NCBI RefSeq assembly: GCF_003833015.1
Contig: NZ_RJLQ01000003.1
Coordinates: forward strand, 62,001-126,000
Reading direction: 5' to 3'
From: Clostridium sp. E02
GTDB taxonomy: Bacteria; Bacillota; Clostridia; Lachnospirales; Lachnospiraceae
Length of the DNA: 64,000 bases
Part shown: positions 49,957-57,984 of the stretch, piece by piece
Position numbering within the stretch: position 1 is the first letter of the stretch
Layout of the letters: each line of letters starts with the position of its first letter
Program-made: the position numbers and the translations under genes
Notes under the pieces: generated by a model
Databases searched by the model: none
Seen by the model: the letters and a program-made list of their open reading frames with translations, nothing else
What the model was told of the DNA's origin: nothing

Positions 49957-51135
49957 CTATTCTTCTACGTCTTTTAAATAACTTTTTCCTGCAATGTCTC
50001 CTTTTATCCCAAACAAATCAAGTACCGTTGCCGCTATGTCTGCGAACGTATCTCTGGTTCCAATGGATACCCCCTTCTTAATGCCTTCCCCGTAGATCAG
50101 CATAGGTGTGTATTCTCTGGAGTGATCTGTGCTAGGTGTGCCTGGATCACAGCCATGATCTGCTGTAATAATTAACACATCATCCGGTCTCATCGCTTTT
50201 AGGAAATCCCCTAACTGTACATCAAATTCAGTTGCCGCTCTGGCATATCCCTTTACATCGTTTCTATGTCCGTAAAGCATATCAAAATCCACCAGGTTGA
50301 CAAAACAGATTCCACGGAAATCTTCTTGCTGAGTCAGCAGTGTTTTTTCCATTCCATCCGTATTGTTAACAATAGTCATGGTTCTCTGAATACCCTTGCC
50401 TGCAAAAATATCATAAATTTTACCAACTCCTATGGTATCAAACCCCGCTTCCTCAAGACAATCCAGCATGGTCTTTTTCGGAGGGAGAAGGGAAAAATCA
50501 TGCCTGTGAGGAGTTCGTTTAAAGTCCTCTGGTCCCTTCCCTAAAAACGGTCTGGCGATAACACGTCCTACCCCATGCTCTCCTTTTAATATCTCTCTGG
50601 CTATCCGGCAATCACGGTACAGTTCTTCCAAAGGCACCACGTCCTCATGCGCTGCAATCTGAAACACACTGTCCGCAGAGGTATATACAATTAAGTCCCC
50701 TGTTTCCATATGCTGATTCCCATAATCCCGTATTACATCCGTACCAGAATATGGCTTATTGCAGAGGATTCCTCTGCCTGTCTGCTTTTTAAATTCACGA
50801 AGCACTTCTTCTGGAAATCCCTGGGGATACGTTGGGAGTGGGTCTTCAGAAATTATTCCCGCAATCTCCCAGTGTCCAATGGTGGTGTCCTTCCCTTGTG
50901 AGCGTTCTGTCATTCTTCCATAAGATCCAATCGGCTCCTTTTCCTTCTCGAAAACAGTCACTCCATCAATGTTAAACATCCCCAGTTTTTTTAAATTTGG
51001 AGTATGGTATTCCTTTTCTTTTGCTATGGAGCCTAACGTGTTACTTCCTTCATCATGGAATTTATTCGCATCCGGAGCTTCTCCGATTCCAAAACTATCT
51101 AAAACAATTAAAAAAACTCTTTTTGTTTCTGTCAT
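49957..51135 (-). CDS. deoB: Phosphopentomutase
   Basis: Moves phosphate between C1 and C5 of (deoxy)ribose, linking the phosphorylase to deoC. 392 aa, alkaline-phosphatase superfamily. Metal ligands lie in FLIVLDSFGIGEAPDA, and in ITADHGCDPGTPSTDHSREYTP. First gene of the salvage set (deoB-cdd-pdp-deoC), 55 nt after the cyclic-di-AMP receptor gene. Confidence 0.96.
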   Translation of the reverse strand: MTETKRVFLIVLDSFGIGEAPDANKFHDEGSNTLGSIAKEKEYHTPNLKKLGMFNIDGVTVFEKEKEPIGSYGRMTERSQGKDTTIGHWEIAGIISEDPLPTYPQGFPEEVLREFKKQTGRGILCNKPYSGTDVIRDYGNQHMETGDLIVYTSADSVFQIAAHEDVVPLEELYRDCRIAREILKGEHGVGRVIARPFLGKGPEDFKRTPHRHDFSLLPPKKTMLDCLEEAGFDTIGVGKIYDIFAGKGIQRTMTIVNNTDGMEKTLLTQQEDFRGICFVNLVDFDMLYGHRNDVKGYARAATEFDVQLGDFLKAMRPDDVLIITADHGCDPGTPSTDHSREYTPMLIYGEGIKKGVSIGTRDTFADIAATVLDLFGIKGDIAGKSYLKDVEE

Positions 51136-51189
51136 AGTATTTCCTCCTGTTACGAAAAGGGATTGCTTCGCAATCCCCCTGTCCTATCA

Positions 51190-51525
51190 TCAAATTTTTT
51201 CAAAGCGTTCTACGTCCGTAACAAATATCGTTGCTCCGCCAAGTTCAACCGTCATCGGCATCATCATATACCCCGCCGAAACAGAAGCAATATTGGGAGC
51301 TGGCACGTTGCAAGTTATTTTCTGTCGTTTTCCACAGGTTTCTTTTATCAAATGAATCACGTCTTCAATTTGTCCGTCTTCCGCACCGATCATTAATGTT
51401 GAGTTGCCCTTTTTTAAGAAACCGCCTGTTGTGGCAAGTTTTGTGACACTGAATTGGTGTTCATTCAGCACATCGGTCACCCGGTTCCCATCATCGGAAC
51501 TGACGATTGCATAAATTATTTTCAT
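51190..51525 (-). CDS. Cyclic-di-AMP receptor, PstA/DarA type (DUF970)
   Basis: 111-aa PII-like signalling protein. The conserved ligand-loop segment TTGGFLKKGNSTLMIG and the pattern VELGGATIFVTDVERFE identify the PstA/DarA family, which binds cyclic di-AMP as a trimer. The downstream effect is unknown in most species. I use the ATG at 51525 with GAGGTG 6 nt away; GTG at 51534 is the alternative. It is followed by the nucleoside salvage genes. Confidence 0.88.
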   Translation of the reverse strand: MKIIYAIVSSDDGNRVTDVLNEHQFSVTKLATTGGFLKKGNSTLMIGAEDGQIEDVIHLIKETCGKRQKITCNVPAPNIASVSAGYMMMPMTVELGGATIFVTDVERFEKI

Positions 51526-51606
51526 ATCTGACACCTCGCTGTCTATTTTGGCAAAACTTCATTGGTATATTCTATTATAAATCATATTGTAAAAAATTAA
51601 AACAGC

Positions 51607-52185
51607 TTATTCGAAAATAATTGCCATTTTGGCAATTATTTTCTCATAAATACGCTCCTTCATCCATGGTTCACTGACCTCTTTTATGCAATCAGCGATG
51701 GAAAACCAATCCACAGCACTGTTTTCATCCTCTTTCTTTTGTGTCCGCTCCCTGTCATCTGCTTCCAGCAAGTAAGTAATATTAAGATGTAGATGAGAGG
51801 ATACATATTTCCCTTTTTTCTCATGCCCATCAACGGTCAACACTTCGATCGAAAATGGTTCCTCAAATAACGGTTTTACTGTTACAATCCCTGTTTCCTC
51901 TTTTGCTTCCCGAATGGCTACAGAAAGTAGATCCGTTTCTCCGTCTGCGTGTCCACCCGTCCATGCCCAAGAATTATAGATGTTATGATACGCCATTAAA
52001 ATCCGGTCATGGGTTTGATTTAAGATCCAGCCAGATGTAGATATATGAGCCGCTTGATTTTCTCTAAAATAAACAGAATCCCTCTCCATCAAAAAACGAA
52101 GGATCATCTCTTTATCCGCTCTCTCCTGTTCATTATAGGGAATATAATCTTTAATCGTTTTCAAAAATTTCTTTTTGTGATCCAT
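51607..52185 (-). CDS. Nudix hydrolase
   Basis: 192 aa. The Nudix box GGHADGETDLLSVAIREAKEETGI spans roughly residues 77-99 (given here only as its key pattern G-x5-E-x7-REAKEE). The family hydrolyses nucleoside diphosphates linked to other groups. The C-terminal EDENSAVDWFSI segment is common in this branch; the substrate is unknown. It lies 44 nt after the MutS2-like gene and may share its transcript. Confidence 0.85.
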   Translation of the reverse strand: MDHKKKFLKTIKDYIPYNEQERADKEMILRFLMERDSVYFRENQAAHISTSGWILNQTHDRILMAYHNIYNSWAWTGGHADGETDLLSVAIREAKEETGIVTVKPLFEEPFSIEVLTVDGHEKKGKYVSSHLHLNITYLLEADDRERTQKKEDENSAVDWFSIADCIKEVSEPWMKERIYEKIIAKMAIIFE

Positions 52186-52228
52186 CGTCCCCTACTTTCT
52201 TTATTCTGTATTGCCCTATTTTAAAAGA

Positions 52229-54118
52229 TTATGGATCAATTTTGATTTCCAAATCTTCCTGGTAACCTTTTTCCATCTTGTGCCTTGCTTTTCGATTCTC
52301 TACGGTATCAAATACGATGGAAAAATCGTAATTTTCCGGATAAAGCTGATCAGAAGCTACCAGTAGTTTGACTCGTTTCCAGTTAATAAATATCTTTTTA
52401 TTGGGTAGTTGAACTTGCAGGATCCCTTTTTCATCTGCTGATCTGCACACGATCCCCTTTTGTTTCGCTGGATATAGCATTACACTATCTCCTATGGCAA
52501 ACGGCACTGGCTTTGCTTTCTTAATTGGCTGATTGTTGCTTGGCTTATTTTTATGTTTTTTTAGATATTCCGGCTTTTTTTCACGAAAGTTTTCTCGTTC
52601 TCCATACGCATACCGATCTGCTCTTTGAATCATATGTTCTGGCATTCCCAGGCTTCTTGCGATGAAGAGTGCACAGCTTTCTCCTGCCGCACCAATTTCC
52701 ATACGGTAAAGAGGCTTTAAAGATTCTTTATCAAATGCCATACGGGCATTGGTGATCCCTTCCGCTTCCTCCGCATAAGTTTTTACTTCGGGATAATGTG
52801 TGGTAACAAGAAATAAGCAACCAATATTACGAAGTTCTTCCAATATAGCAACCGCAATCCCCATTCCTTCTGCCGGATCTGTGCCAGATCCTAGTTCATC
52901 CATAATCACAAGACTTTTTTCATCCGCATGGTTTAAAATCTCCAAAGCATTCTTGATGTGTGCGGAAAAGGTAGATAAATTCTCTGTTATATTCTGCCCA
53001 TCCCCGATATCGCAAAGCAATTGGCGATTCAGACAAAGCTTTGCCCTCTCACAAGGAATATGAAGGCCACATTGAGCCATAAGGGAAAACAATCCTACGG
53101 TTTTGATGGAGACAGTTTTTCCTCCCGTGTTGGGGCCTGTGATGACAATCCCCCTTCCTTCGTATCCTATTTCAAAATCAAGTGGCACCACCTGAGATGG
53201 ATCTAGAAATGGATGCCGCCCATTTTCAATGTGAATCCTTCTTTCCAAAATAATCTCCGGTTCCACCCCTTTCATGGATGCACTTAATTTTCCTTTGGCA
53301 AATATAAAATCCAGTTTTTCTAAGATTTTTTTATTTTCCACTAGTATAGGCAAATTGTCTTCTACCATAGCCGTCAGGGTGTATAAAATTCTACGAACTT
53401 CATTCTCTTCTTCAATTTTAAATTGTTCCAACGCTTCGTTAAATTTGATAATTGCCTTTGGTTCAATAAAGAGAGTCGAACCGGTAGATGACCGATCGAT
53501 GACACTGCCATGGATCATGGCTTTATAGTCTTTCTTAACTGGAAGACAGATTCTACCATTTCTCAATGTGATAAAGGAATCAGAACAGCATTTTTTCTTG
53601 TCTCTTAAAATTGATTCTGCTTTTGTTTTTCGTTTTTCCTCTAGTTTTGCCATATTCTGACGGATATTTTTCAGGCAATTGCTTGCACGGTCTTCTACGC
53701 TTCCGTTTCTTATGCTTATAGCCAACTCCCGTTTAAGATCAGGAATGGGGTTTAAATCCTGTTCGTAATAAGGCAGGCTCAGTTCCAAGTATTTACACCG
53801 GTTTAAAAAATCTTTGATCCGTTCCACTCCTGTGAGCATCTCGCCGATGCGTTCCAATTCTTCACCTATTAAAAATCCATCCTGTTCCACTGTCCGCAAA
53901 ATCGCGTGGAGACCAAACATACTAACTGCCGGTAATTCTCCCATTCGATCTAAAATGGTACGTGCTTGTGAAGTATCTGAAAGGCTTCTTTTCACATCGC
54001 CTTCATCCATATCTGGAACCAAATTTTCAATTCTTTCTTTCGCTCCTTCTGTATGCGCAAACGCCTCTAGTAACTCTATGATCCGATTAAATTCCAAAAT
54101 TTTATATGTGTGTTTCAT
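52229..54118 (-). CDS. MutS2-like ATPase without Smr domain
   Basis: 629 aa against about 780-790 for MutS2. The MutS core and ATPase are complete: Walker A GPNTGGKT at 328-335, Walker B DELGSGTD at 407-414, then TTHYPEVKTYAEE. After the ATPase, a short basic linker leads to a KOW-like domain at about 548-590 (AIGDSVMLYPAKQKGIV). There is no C-terminal Smr nuclease (no LDLRG motif), and the coiled coil normally between ATPase and KOW is missing. B. subtilis MutS2 recognises collided ribosomes and splits them, so a ribosome role is plausible here. A leader ORF and attenuator precede it. Confidence 0.85.
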   Translation of the reverse strand: MKHTYKILEFNRIIELLEAFAHTEGAKERIENLVPDMDEGDVKRSLSDTSQARTILDRMGELPAVSMFGLHAILRTVEQDGFLIGEELERIGEMLTGVERIKDFLNRCKYLELSLPYYEQDLNPIPDLKRELAISIRNGSVEDRASNCLKNIRQNMAKLEEKRKTKAESILRDKKKCCSDSFITLRNGRICLPVKKDYKAMIHGSVIDRSSTGSTLFIEPKAIIKFNEALEQFKIEEENEVRRILYTLTAMVEDNLPILVENKKILEKLDFIFAKGKLSASMKGVEPEIILERRIHIENGRHPFLDPSQVVPLDFEIGYEGRGIVITGPNTGGKTVSIKTVGLFSLMAQCGLHIPCERAKLCLNRQLLCDIGDGQNITENLSTFSAHIKNALEILNHADEKSLVIMDELGSGTDPAEGMGIAVAILEELRNIGCLFLVTTHYPEVKTYAEEAEGITNARMAFDKESLKPLYRMEIGAAGESCALFIARSLGMPEHMIQRADRYAYGERENFREKKPEYLKKHKNKPSNNQPIKKAKPVPFAIGDSVMLYPAKQKGIVCRSADEKGILQVQLPNKKIFINWKRVKLLVASDQLYPENYDFSIVFDTVENRKARHKMEKGYQEDLEIKIDP

Positions 54119-54199
54119 ATTATTCTCCTTGTTCTTTTTAAATGAGTTTTTAAAAGATCATGGAGCCCAAGCTTTGCACGTACCTATTTGCCAAAACGC

Positions 54200-54241
54200 A
54201 AAAAAACCTGTTAGACTACAAAACGACGTCTTACAGGTTTT
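54200..54241 (-). terminator. Terminator/attenuator in the leader of the MutS2-like gene
   Basis: Minus-strand AACCTGTAAGAC / GTCTAACAGGTT (one mismatch, 11-nt loop) runs into seven T, 82 nt before the start codon and within the gene's own leader. A longer outer stem pairs GTACCTGTTTTGCC (near 54267-54280) with GGCAAATAGGTAC (near 54180-54192), enclosing the hairpin. Confidence 0.75.
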
Positions 54242-54349
54242 AACCATATGTCTTTTGGTGTCCTCATGGGCAAAACAGGTACCGAAAAGAAAGGAGAAGC
54301 AAAATCTGCTTTCCCTCTGTCTATCACCTGTCTTTCTTATTAAGCTTTC

Positions 54350-54379
54350 TTACGCTCCATGATAAAACACAATTAACAT
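54350..54379 (-). CDS. Nine-codon leader peptide MLIVFYHGA
   Basis: ATG at 54379 with GGGAG 7 nt upstream, stop TAA at 54350-54352. It lies between a strong promoter and the terminator that precede the MutS2-like gene, the usual layout for ribosome-mediated attenuation. The size and translation signals support it. Expression is inferred. Confidence 0.5.
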   Translation of the reverse strand: MLIVFYHGA

Positions 54380-54411
54380 AAACACACTCCCTAAAATTCA
54401 ATAATACATAC

Positions 54412-54441
54412 AATATAACATAAACGGGGCAAAACTGTCAA
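54412..54441 (-). promoter_or_regulatory. Promoter of the MutS2-like gene
   Basis: Perfect -35 TTGACA (54436-54441) and -10 TATATT (54412-54417), 18 nt apart on the minus strand. It overlaps the end of the upstream Nudix gene and gives an expected leader of ~290 nt. Confidence 0.6.
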
Positions 54442-54935
54442 TCCTTTCTATCATCCGAAAGATCCATCGTACGCCCGTTTAATACAGCCATTTTTAATTT
54501 CTCTCCCTGATATTCTAATTTAAGAGAAAAAAATGGTAATTCTTCCTTTAGCAACTGGAAAAAGATTCGATCTCCTTCCCAGATTGGAAGTTCTTCAATC
54601 CGGTCTTTTATCACCCACTCAAGGTTTCCTTCTCTGCAATCTTTTAACTCTCCCAAATACTGGTCTGCTGTATATAAAAACATATACTCATCTGGAAATT
54701 GGTCCGATGTAAAAGTAACAATCCCCCTGAGCTGATAAGACAACAAGGTAAGACCCGTTTCTTCCCACACTTCTCTAAGAAGACATTCTTCTGGACTTTC
54801 TCCCTGTTCAAAATGCCCACCGACTCCCAGCCATTTATCCTGATTCATATCGTGCTTCTTCTTGATCCGATGGAGCATCAAATACTTGTCATCCTCTTCT
54901 ATGTAACATAACGTTGTTAAATTTTTATGTGGCAT
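54438..54935 (-). CDS. Nudix hydrolase, MutT/8-oxo-dGTP-diphosphatase-like
   Basis: 165 aa. The Nudix box is GHFEQGESPEECLLREVWEETGL (about 39-61; pattern G-x5-E-x7-REVWEE). The N-terminal TTLCYIEEDDKYLMLHRIKKKHDMNQDKWLGVGG is the form seen in MutT/YtkD-like sanitising enzymes. I use the ATG at 54935 behind AAGGAG; the frame extends upstream into the preceding gene. It follows the membrane-protein gene by 13 nt. Confidence 0.85.
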   Translation of the reverse strand: MPHKNLTTLCYIEEDDKYLMLHRIKKKHDMNQDKWLGVGGHFEQGESPEECLLREVWEETGLTLLSYQLRGIVTFTSDQFPDEYMFLYTADQYLGELKDCREGNLEWVIKDRIEELPIWEGDRIFFQLLKEELPFFSLKLEYQGEKLKMAVLNGRTMDLSDDRKD

Positions 54936-54948
54936 TATCTCCCACTCC

Positions 54949-55359
54949 TTATTCCTGTTCCAGTTCCGATAGAACCTCATTCTGATTCCTATCAGGGACC
55001 GTCTCTATGGCGTCTTTTTCTTTCGGATTCCGTACTTGAATCTGCACCATGCAGTTGGTCTTTTCTCCATCATACATAACAGGGACCCGATAAATACCAA
55101 TTACATTCCAGTCGCAGTGGCTCAAATCAAACTGGAACTTTTTTGTATCATAGGTTTCTGGGTTAAAATACCGTTCTGCTTCTAGTTTTGGTATCTGACC
55201 CACATCTGTTTTTAGATAAAATGTAGTGGTGGAATTTTGATCAAAAATAGGATCCGCCTTGCCTTTTAACGTCAGAAAAATAAGCACCAGTAAAAGAACC
55301 AGCACCAAAGTTCCAAACAATGTAAAATGTATACGATTTTTTTTAAAGTTTCCCTTCAT
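54949..55359 (-). CDS. Small membrane-anchored protein, unknown
   Basis: 136 aa. A basic N-terminus and one transmembrane segment (FTLFGTLVLVLLLVLIFLTL, about 10-30) precede an extracellular domain of ~100 residues with FQFDLSHCDWNVIGIYRVPVMYDG, ending in an acidic tail. I recognise no family with confidence. The ATG at 55359 has GGAGG at 5 nt, inside the end of the upstream small ORF, so the two are probably coupled. Confidence 0.6.
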   Translation of the reverse strand: MKGNFKKNRIHFTLFGTLVLVLLLVLIFLTLKGKADPIFDQNSTTTFYLKTDVGQIPKLEAERYFNPETYDTKKFQFDLSHCDWNVIGIYRVPVMYDGEKTNCMVQIQVRNPKEKDAIETVPDRNQNEVLSELEQE

Positions 55360-55525
55360 CTGCGCCTCCATACTCGTCTTCCGTTTCTTCGTTCATCTGT
55401 CGGACAATCCATACGGAGCACTTTCCACATAAAAGCTGCGCTTCAATTCCCGCAGCCTCCCCCCTCTTTTCTGTCGTGCATCCATACCGATCCACGCTTT
55501 TAAGTATGGAATAAAGTGCTTTCAT
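55343..55525 (-). CDS. Small cysteine-containing hypothetical protein
   Basis: 60 codons, MKALYSILKSVDRYGC..., with three Cys (CTT, CGKC) and an acidic C-terminus. It overlaps the next gene by 17 nt and carries that gene's ribosome site. Its own ribosome site is weak. The compact overlap supports a real gene; function unknown. Confidence 0.45.
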   Translation of the reverse strand: MKALYSILKSVDRYGCTTEKRGEAAGIEAQLLCGKCSVWIVRQMNEETEDEYGGADEGKL

Positions 55526-55674
55526 TTTTTCTGTCTTTCTTCTGAATCTACTCCTATGCTATATCTTACCATAATTTAGGCGTATTTACAGCCCCTATTT
55601 ATTACGATTCCATGAATTCACAAACAATTCACTCTTTTTCTGTTACTATCAAATACTCCATTCCCTTTATTTTA

Positions 55675-56091
55675 TTACTTGTTCTGACTACATTTAATTG
55701 CATCAATGGAAAGCACCACCATCAAGGCCAACAGACAATCATTTTCTTCTGCCACGTCAATTATATAAGTATCTGTCAAACGAAAAAGCTGTTTTTCTAT
55801 CCGTGCCACCGTACGGTCTTCTGCTGAAAGTATGGAGTAGTCCCATTGAAAAAAATCTCCTTCCACGTGCCACCCATTGCAATCAACGGAAAATGACGGT
55901 TTGAAAAATGTAAACTCTTTGGTAATCGTTCCAACGATATTGTCATGTACGATAATATGATATTTCGGAAGAAAGGTAAGAATTTGTTCTTTTAAGGTTG
56001 CTAAATATTCCCCACTCTGGTTATAAACTTCCAGTTTATGCCCCCAAGAAGGTTTCCCACTTACAGTGTAGATTCCACCTCCTTGTTTCTT
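55675..56091 (-). pseudogene. LURP-one-related (YxjI-like) gene without a start codon
   Basis: The open frame reads IYTVSGKPSWGHKLEVYN, then LPKYHIIVHDNIVGTITKEF, GWHVEGDFFQWDYSIL and LALMVVLSIDAIKC to the stop at 55675. This matches the LURP-one/tubby-like family, whose members usually have ~160 aa. About 20 N-terminal residues are missing, and an in-frame stop at 56092 precedes the homology. No ATG, GTG or TTG occurs in frame before codon 70. AAGGAGG lies 4 nt ahead of an ATC codon at 56073. Most likely a 5'-damaged gene, though non-canonical ATC initiation is conceivable. Nothing else was seen in 55526-55674. Confidence 0.6.
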
Positions 56092-56257
56092 TTATCGTTT
56101 TTTGCTGCTATCTTTATGCTTCTATAATACCATATCTTTTTTTATAGGGAAAGTCTGTTCCGATTTTAAAACGTTGTCTGTATTGGAAATATATGGTAGT
56201 ATATTAATTGAATCCGATCATTTATTTCTAATTATTATCAGAAGGGAATCAATCAGT

Positions 56258-57265
56258 ATGAAAAAAATATTTTTATTGCTTGCCGTTACGACTTTTATTT
56301 CCATTGCCGCCTCACCCACTGCATATGCCGGGACTTGGAAGCAGGACTCCATGGGATGGCAATGGCAAGATGGAACCTCAGACAAGAACGTCTCCATGTG
56401 GAAATGGATTGACTCAAACAACGATGGGCTGGCAGAATGCTACTATTTCGATAGCAATGGATATATTCTCTCCGATACCACAATAGATCGGTACACCGTA
56501 GATGCTTCTGGTGCTTGGACAGAAGATGGGGTAATCCGTCAAAAAGCGGCGAATCCCTCAACCGCCAAAAAAGCCCATCAGGAAGGGACGGAGCTGTATC
56601 AACTTGGAAATCAGACAAGTGATTCACTCCCTGTTTTAAATATCGATACCAAGAATGAGATATCCATTGATTTAGATGATGTTTCCATTCCCGCCTCCAT
56701 TCAAATCCAGTTAATGTATCACAATAAAAACACCCCTGACATGGAGTTTTTATCACACTATGACATGGAAATTATGGGATCAAAAGAAAGTTCGACTAAA
56801 TTTTACAAGGACGGATATTATTATTTTAATACAAACAATGAATTAAAATATAAGATGAAAGTTGGAGTTGATGAAATTACCAATCTGCTGAATTTAGATG
56901 GAAAGGGCGGTCAATTCGGGGACTACCTTAAAGATGTTCAGATCGCTGACGATGGGAACGGAGGTAAGATCCTGTTCTATACGTGTAAGTCTGATGCTCT
57001 GACACAATACCTTTCCGAAATATATAAGAATAGTATGCCAATTGCATGGGATTCTGTTTATAAGGTAGAGCAAGCAAGCGGGAAGGTCTTTCTTACACCA
57101 GACAACTGCTTTTCAAAAGAGAGTGTTTCAATCCGGATGAGCGGAACGCTGGAAGGGCATGCAATAGGAGTGACTATGAATGTTATAGTCGATTATAAGA
57201 ACCCTGGACAGCCTATTACCATTGAATTCCCTTCAACCGATGACTATGAGGAAGTTGTATATTAA
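56258..57265 (+). CDS. Secreted protein with cell-wall-binding-like repeats
   Basis: 335 aa. Residues 1-23 are a signal peptide (cleavage near AYA). The next ~75 residues have tryptophan-rich repeats typical of choline/cell-wall-binding modules (GTWKQDSMGWQWQ, MWKWIDSN, CYYFDSNGYI, GAWTEDG). The remaining ~230 residues resemble DUF6612-like lipoprotein domains (SHYDMEIMGSKESSTKFYKDGYYYF). It is likely held on the cell surface. The start at 56258 follows GAAGGGA. Single gene with terminator. Confidence 0.75.
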   Translation: MKKIFLLLAVTTFISIAASPTAYAGTWKQDSMGWQWQDGTSDKNVSMWKWIDSNNDGLAECYYFDSNGYILSDTTIDRYTVDASGAWTEDGVIRQKAANPSTAKKAHQEGTELYQLGNQTSDSLPVLNIDTKNEISIDLDDVSIPASIQIQLMYHNKNTPDMEFLSHYDMEIMGSKESSTKFYKDGYYYFNTNNELKYKMKVGVDEITNLLNLDGKGGQFGDYLKDVQIADDGNGGKILFYTCKSDALTQYLSEIYKNSMPIAWDSVYKVEQASGKVFLTPDNCFSKESVSIRMSGTLEGHAIGVTMNVIVDYKNPGQPITIEFPSTDDYEEVVY

Positions 57266-57271
57266 CCCTTT

Positions 57272-57311
57272 AAAAAGGAAAGATACCTGCAGGTATCCTT
57301 CCTTTTTCTTT
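57272..57311. terminator. Bidirectional intrinsic terminator
   Basis: AAAAAGGAAAGATACC-TGCA-GGTATCCTTCCTTTTTC with one mismatch, then TTTTT on the plus strand. It serves the secreted protein gene and the convergent ABC operon. Confidence 0.8.
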
Positions 57312-57333
57312 TTAACCTTATTGAAAGACAGAA

Positions 57334-57984
57334 TCAAAATTCTTTTTTCTCCATAATGCCAATAGAGAGGTGTAATGATAAAAGTAATAACAGAACACAA
57401 ATCACCCCAATTGTAAGTGATAGCTGCCAAAGATTAACCGCCTCAAAAAAAATCCATACAATCTTAAAATCAACCCCCATCTGCATCAACAGTTTTACCA
57501 CCACGTAACCGATCCCAACCAGCCCTCCAAACAATGCTGTGACTGCAATCCTTCCCTTTTCTGAACCATATTTAAAGTGCAAAGGAATGGAAACCCATAA
57601 AAAAAGCAGAACAAACAGTAGAAGCACAAGGGATTGAATGATAGCGGAAGCTACATCGCGATTGTGCATACCTTGCAACAATACTACCAAAAAGGTCACC
57701 AGGCCCCAGGGTAATCCACCCACCAGCAGACCAAATACATATTTTTCCAAAACATATTGTCTTCTGGTAATGGGGAGGGTGAATAAAAAGGAGTATCCAC
57801 GATCAAATTCATCATAACTGATGGTGGATATGGTAAATAATGCGAAAATAAGAGTAATATAATTGATCACAAATACCGCCTTATCGTTTGTGAATACCAT
57901 GGCTATTGAGAAAACGATAAGCATAAGAAAAAATCGTTTTCTATTTTTTAACAAATACAAGTCTTTTAATATTAAACCTTTCAT
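57334..57984 (-). CDS. ABC-2 type transporter permease
   Basis: 216-aa integral membrane protein with about six hydrophobic segments and no signal peptide. MKGLILKDLYLLKNRKR at the start and SYDEFDRGYSFLFTLPITRRQYVLEKY in the first third are typical of the YhaP/ABC-2 group. It pairs with the ATPase, whose gene overlaps by 4 nt. The substrate (lipid, peptide or drug) is unknown. Last gene of the GntR-ABC operon. Confidence 0.85.
   Translation of the reverse strand: MKGLILKDLYLLKNRKRFFLMLIVFSIAMVFTNDKAVFVINYITLIFALFTISTISYDEFDRGYSFLFTLPITRRQYVLEKYVFGLLVGGLPWGLVTFLVVLLQGMHNRDVASAIIQSLVLLLFVLLFLWVSIPLHFKYGSEKGRIAVTALFGGLVGIGYVVVKLLMQMGVDFKIVWIFFEAVNLWQLSLTIGVICVLLLLLSLHLSIGIMEKKEF

Noticed and set aside
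54119-54437. T-box or known metabolite riboswitch upstream of the MutS2-like gene
   Set aside because: A GGTACC string is present but not the GGGTGGNACCGCG T-box core, and no other riboswitch consensus was recognised; a leader-peptide attenuator explains the parts better.
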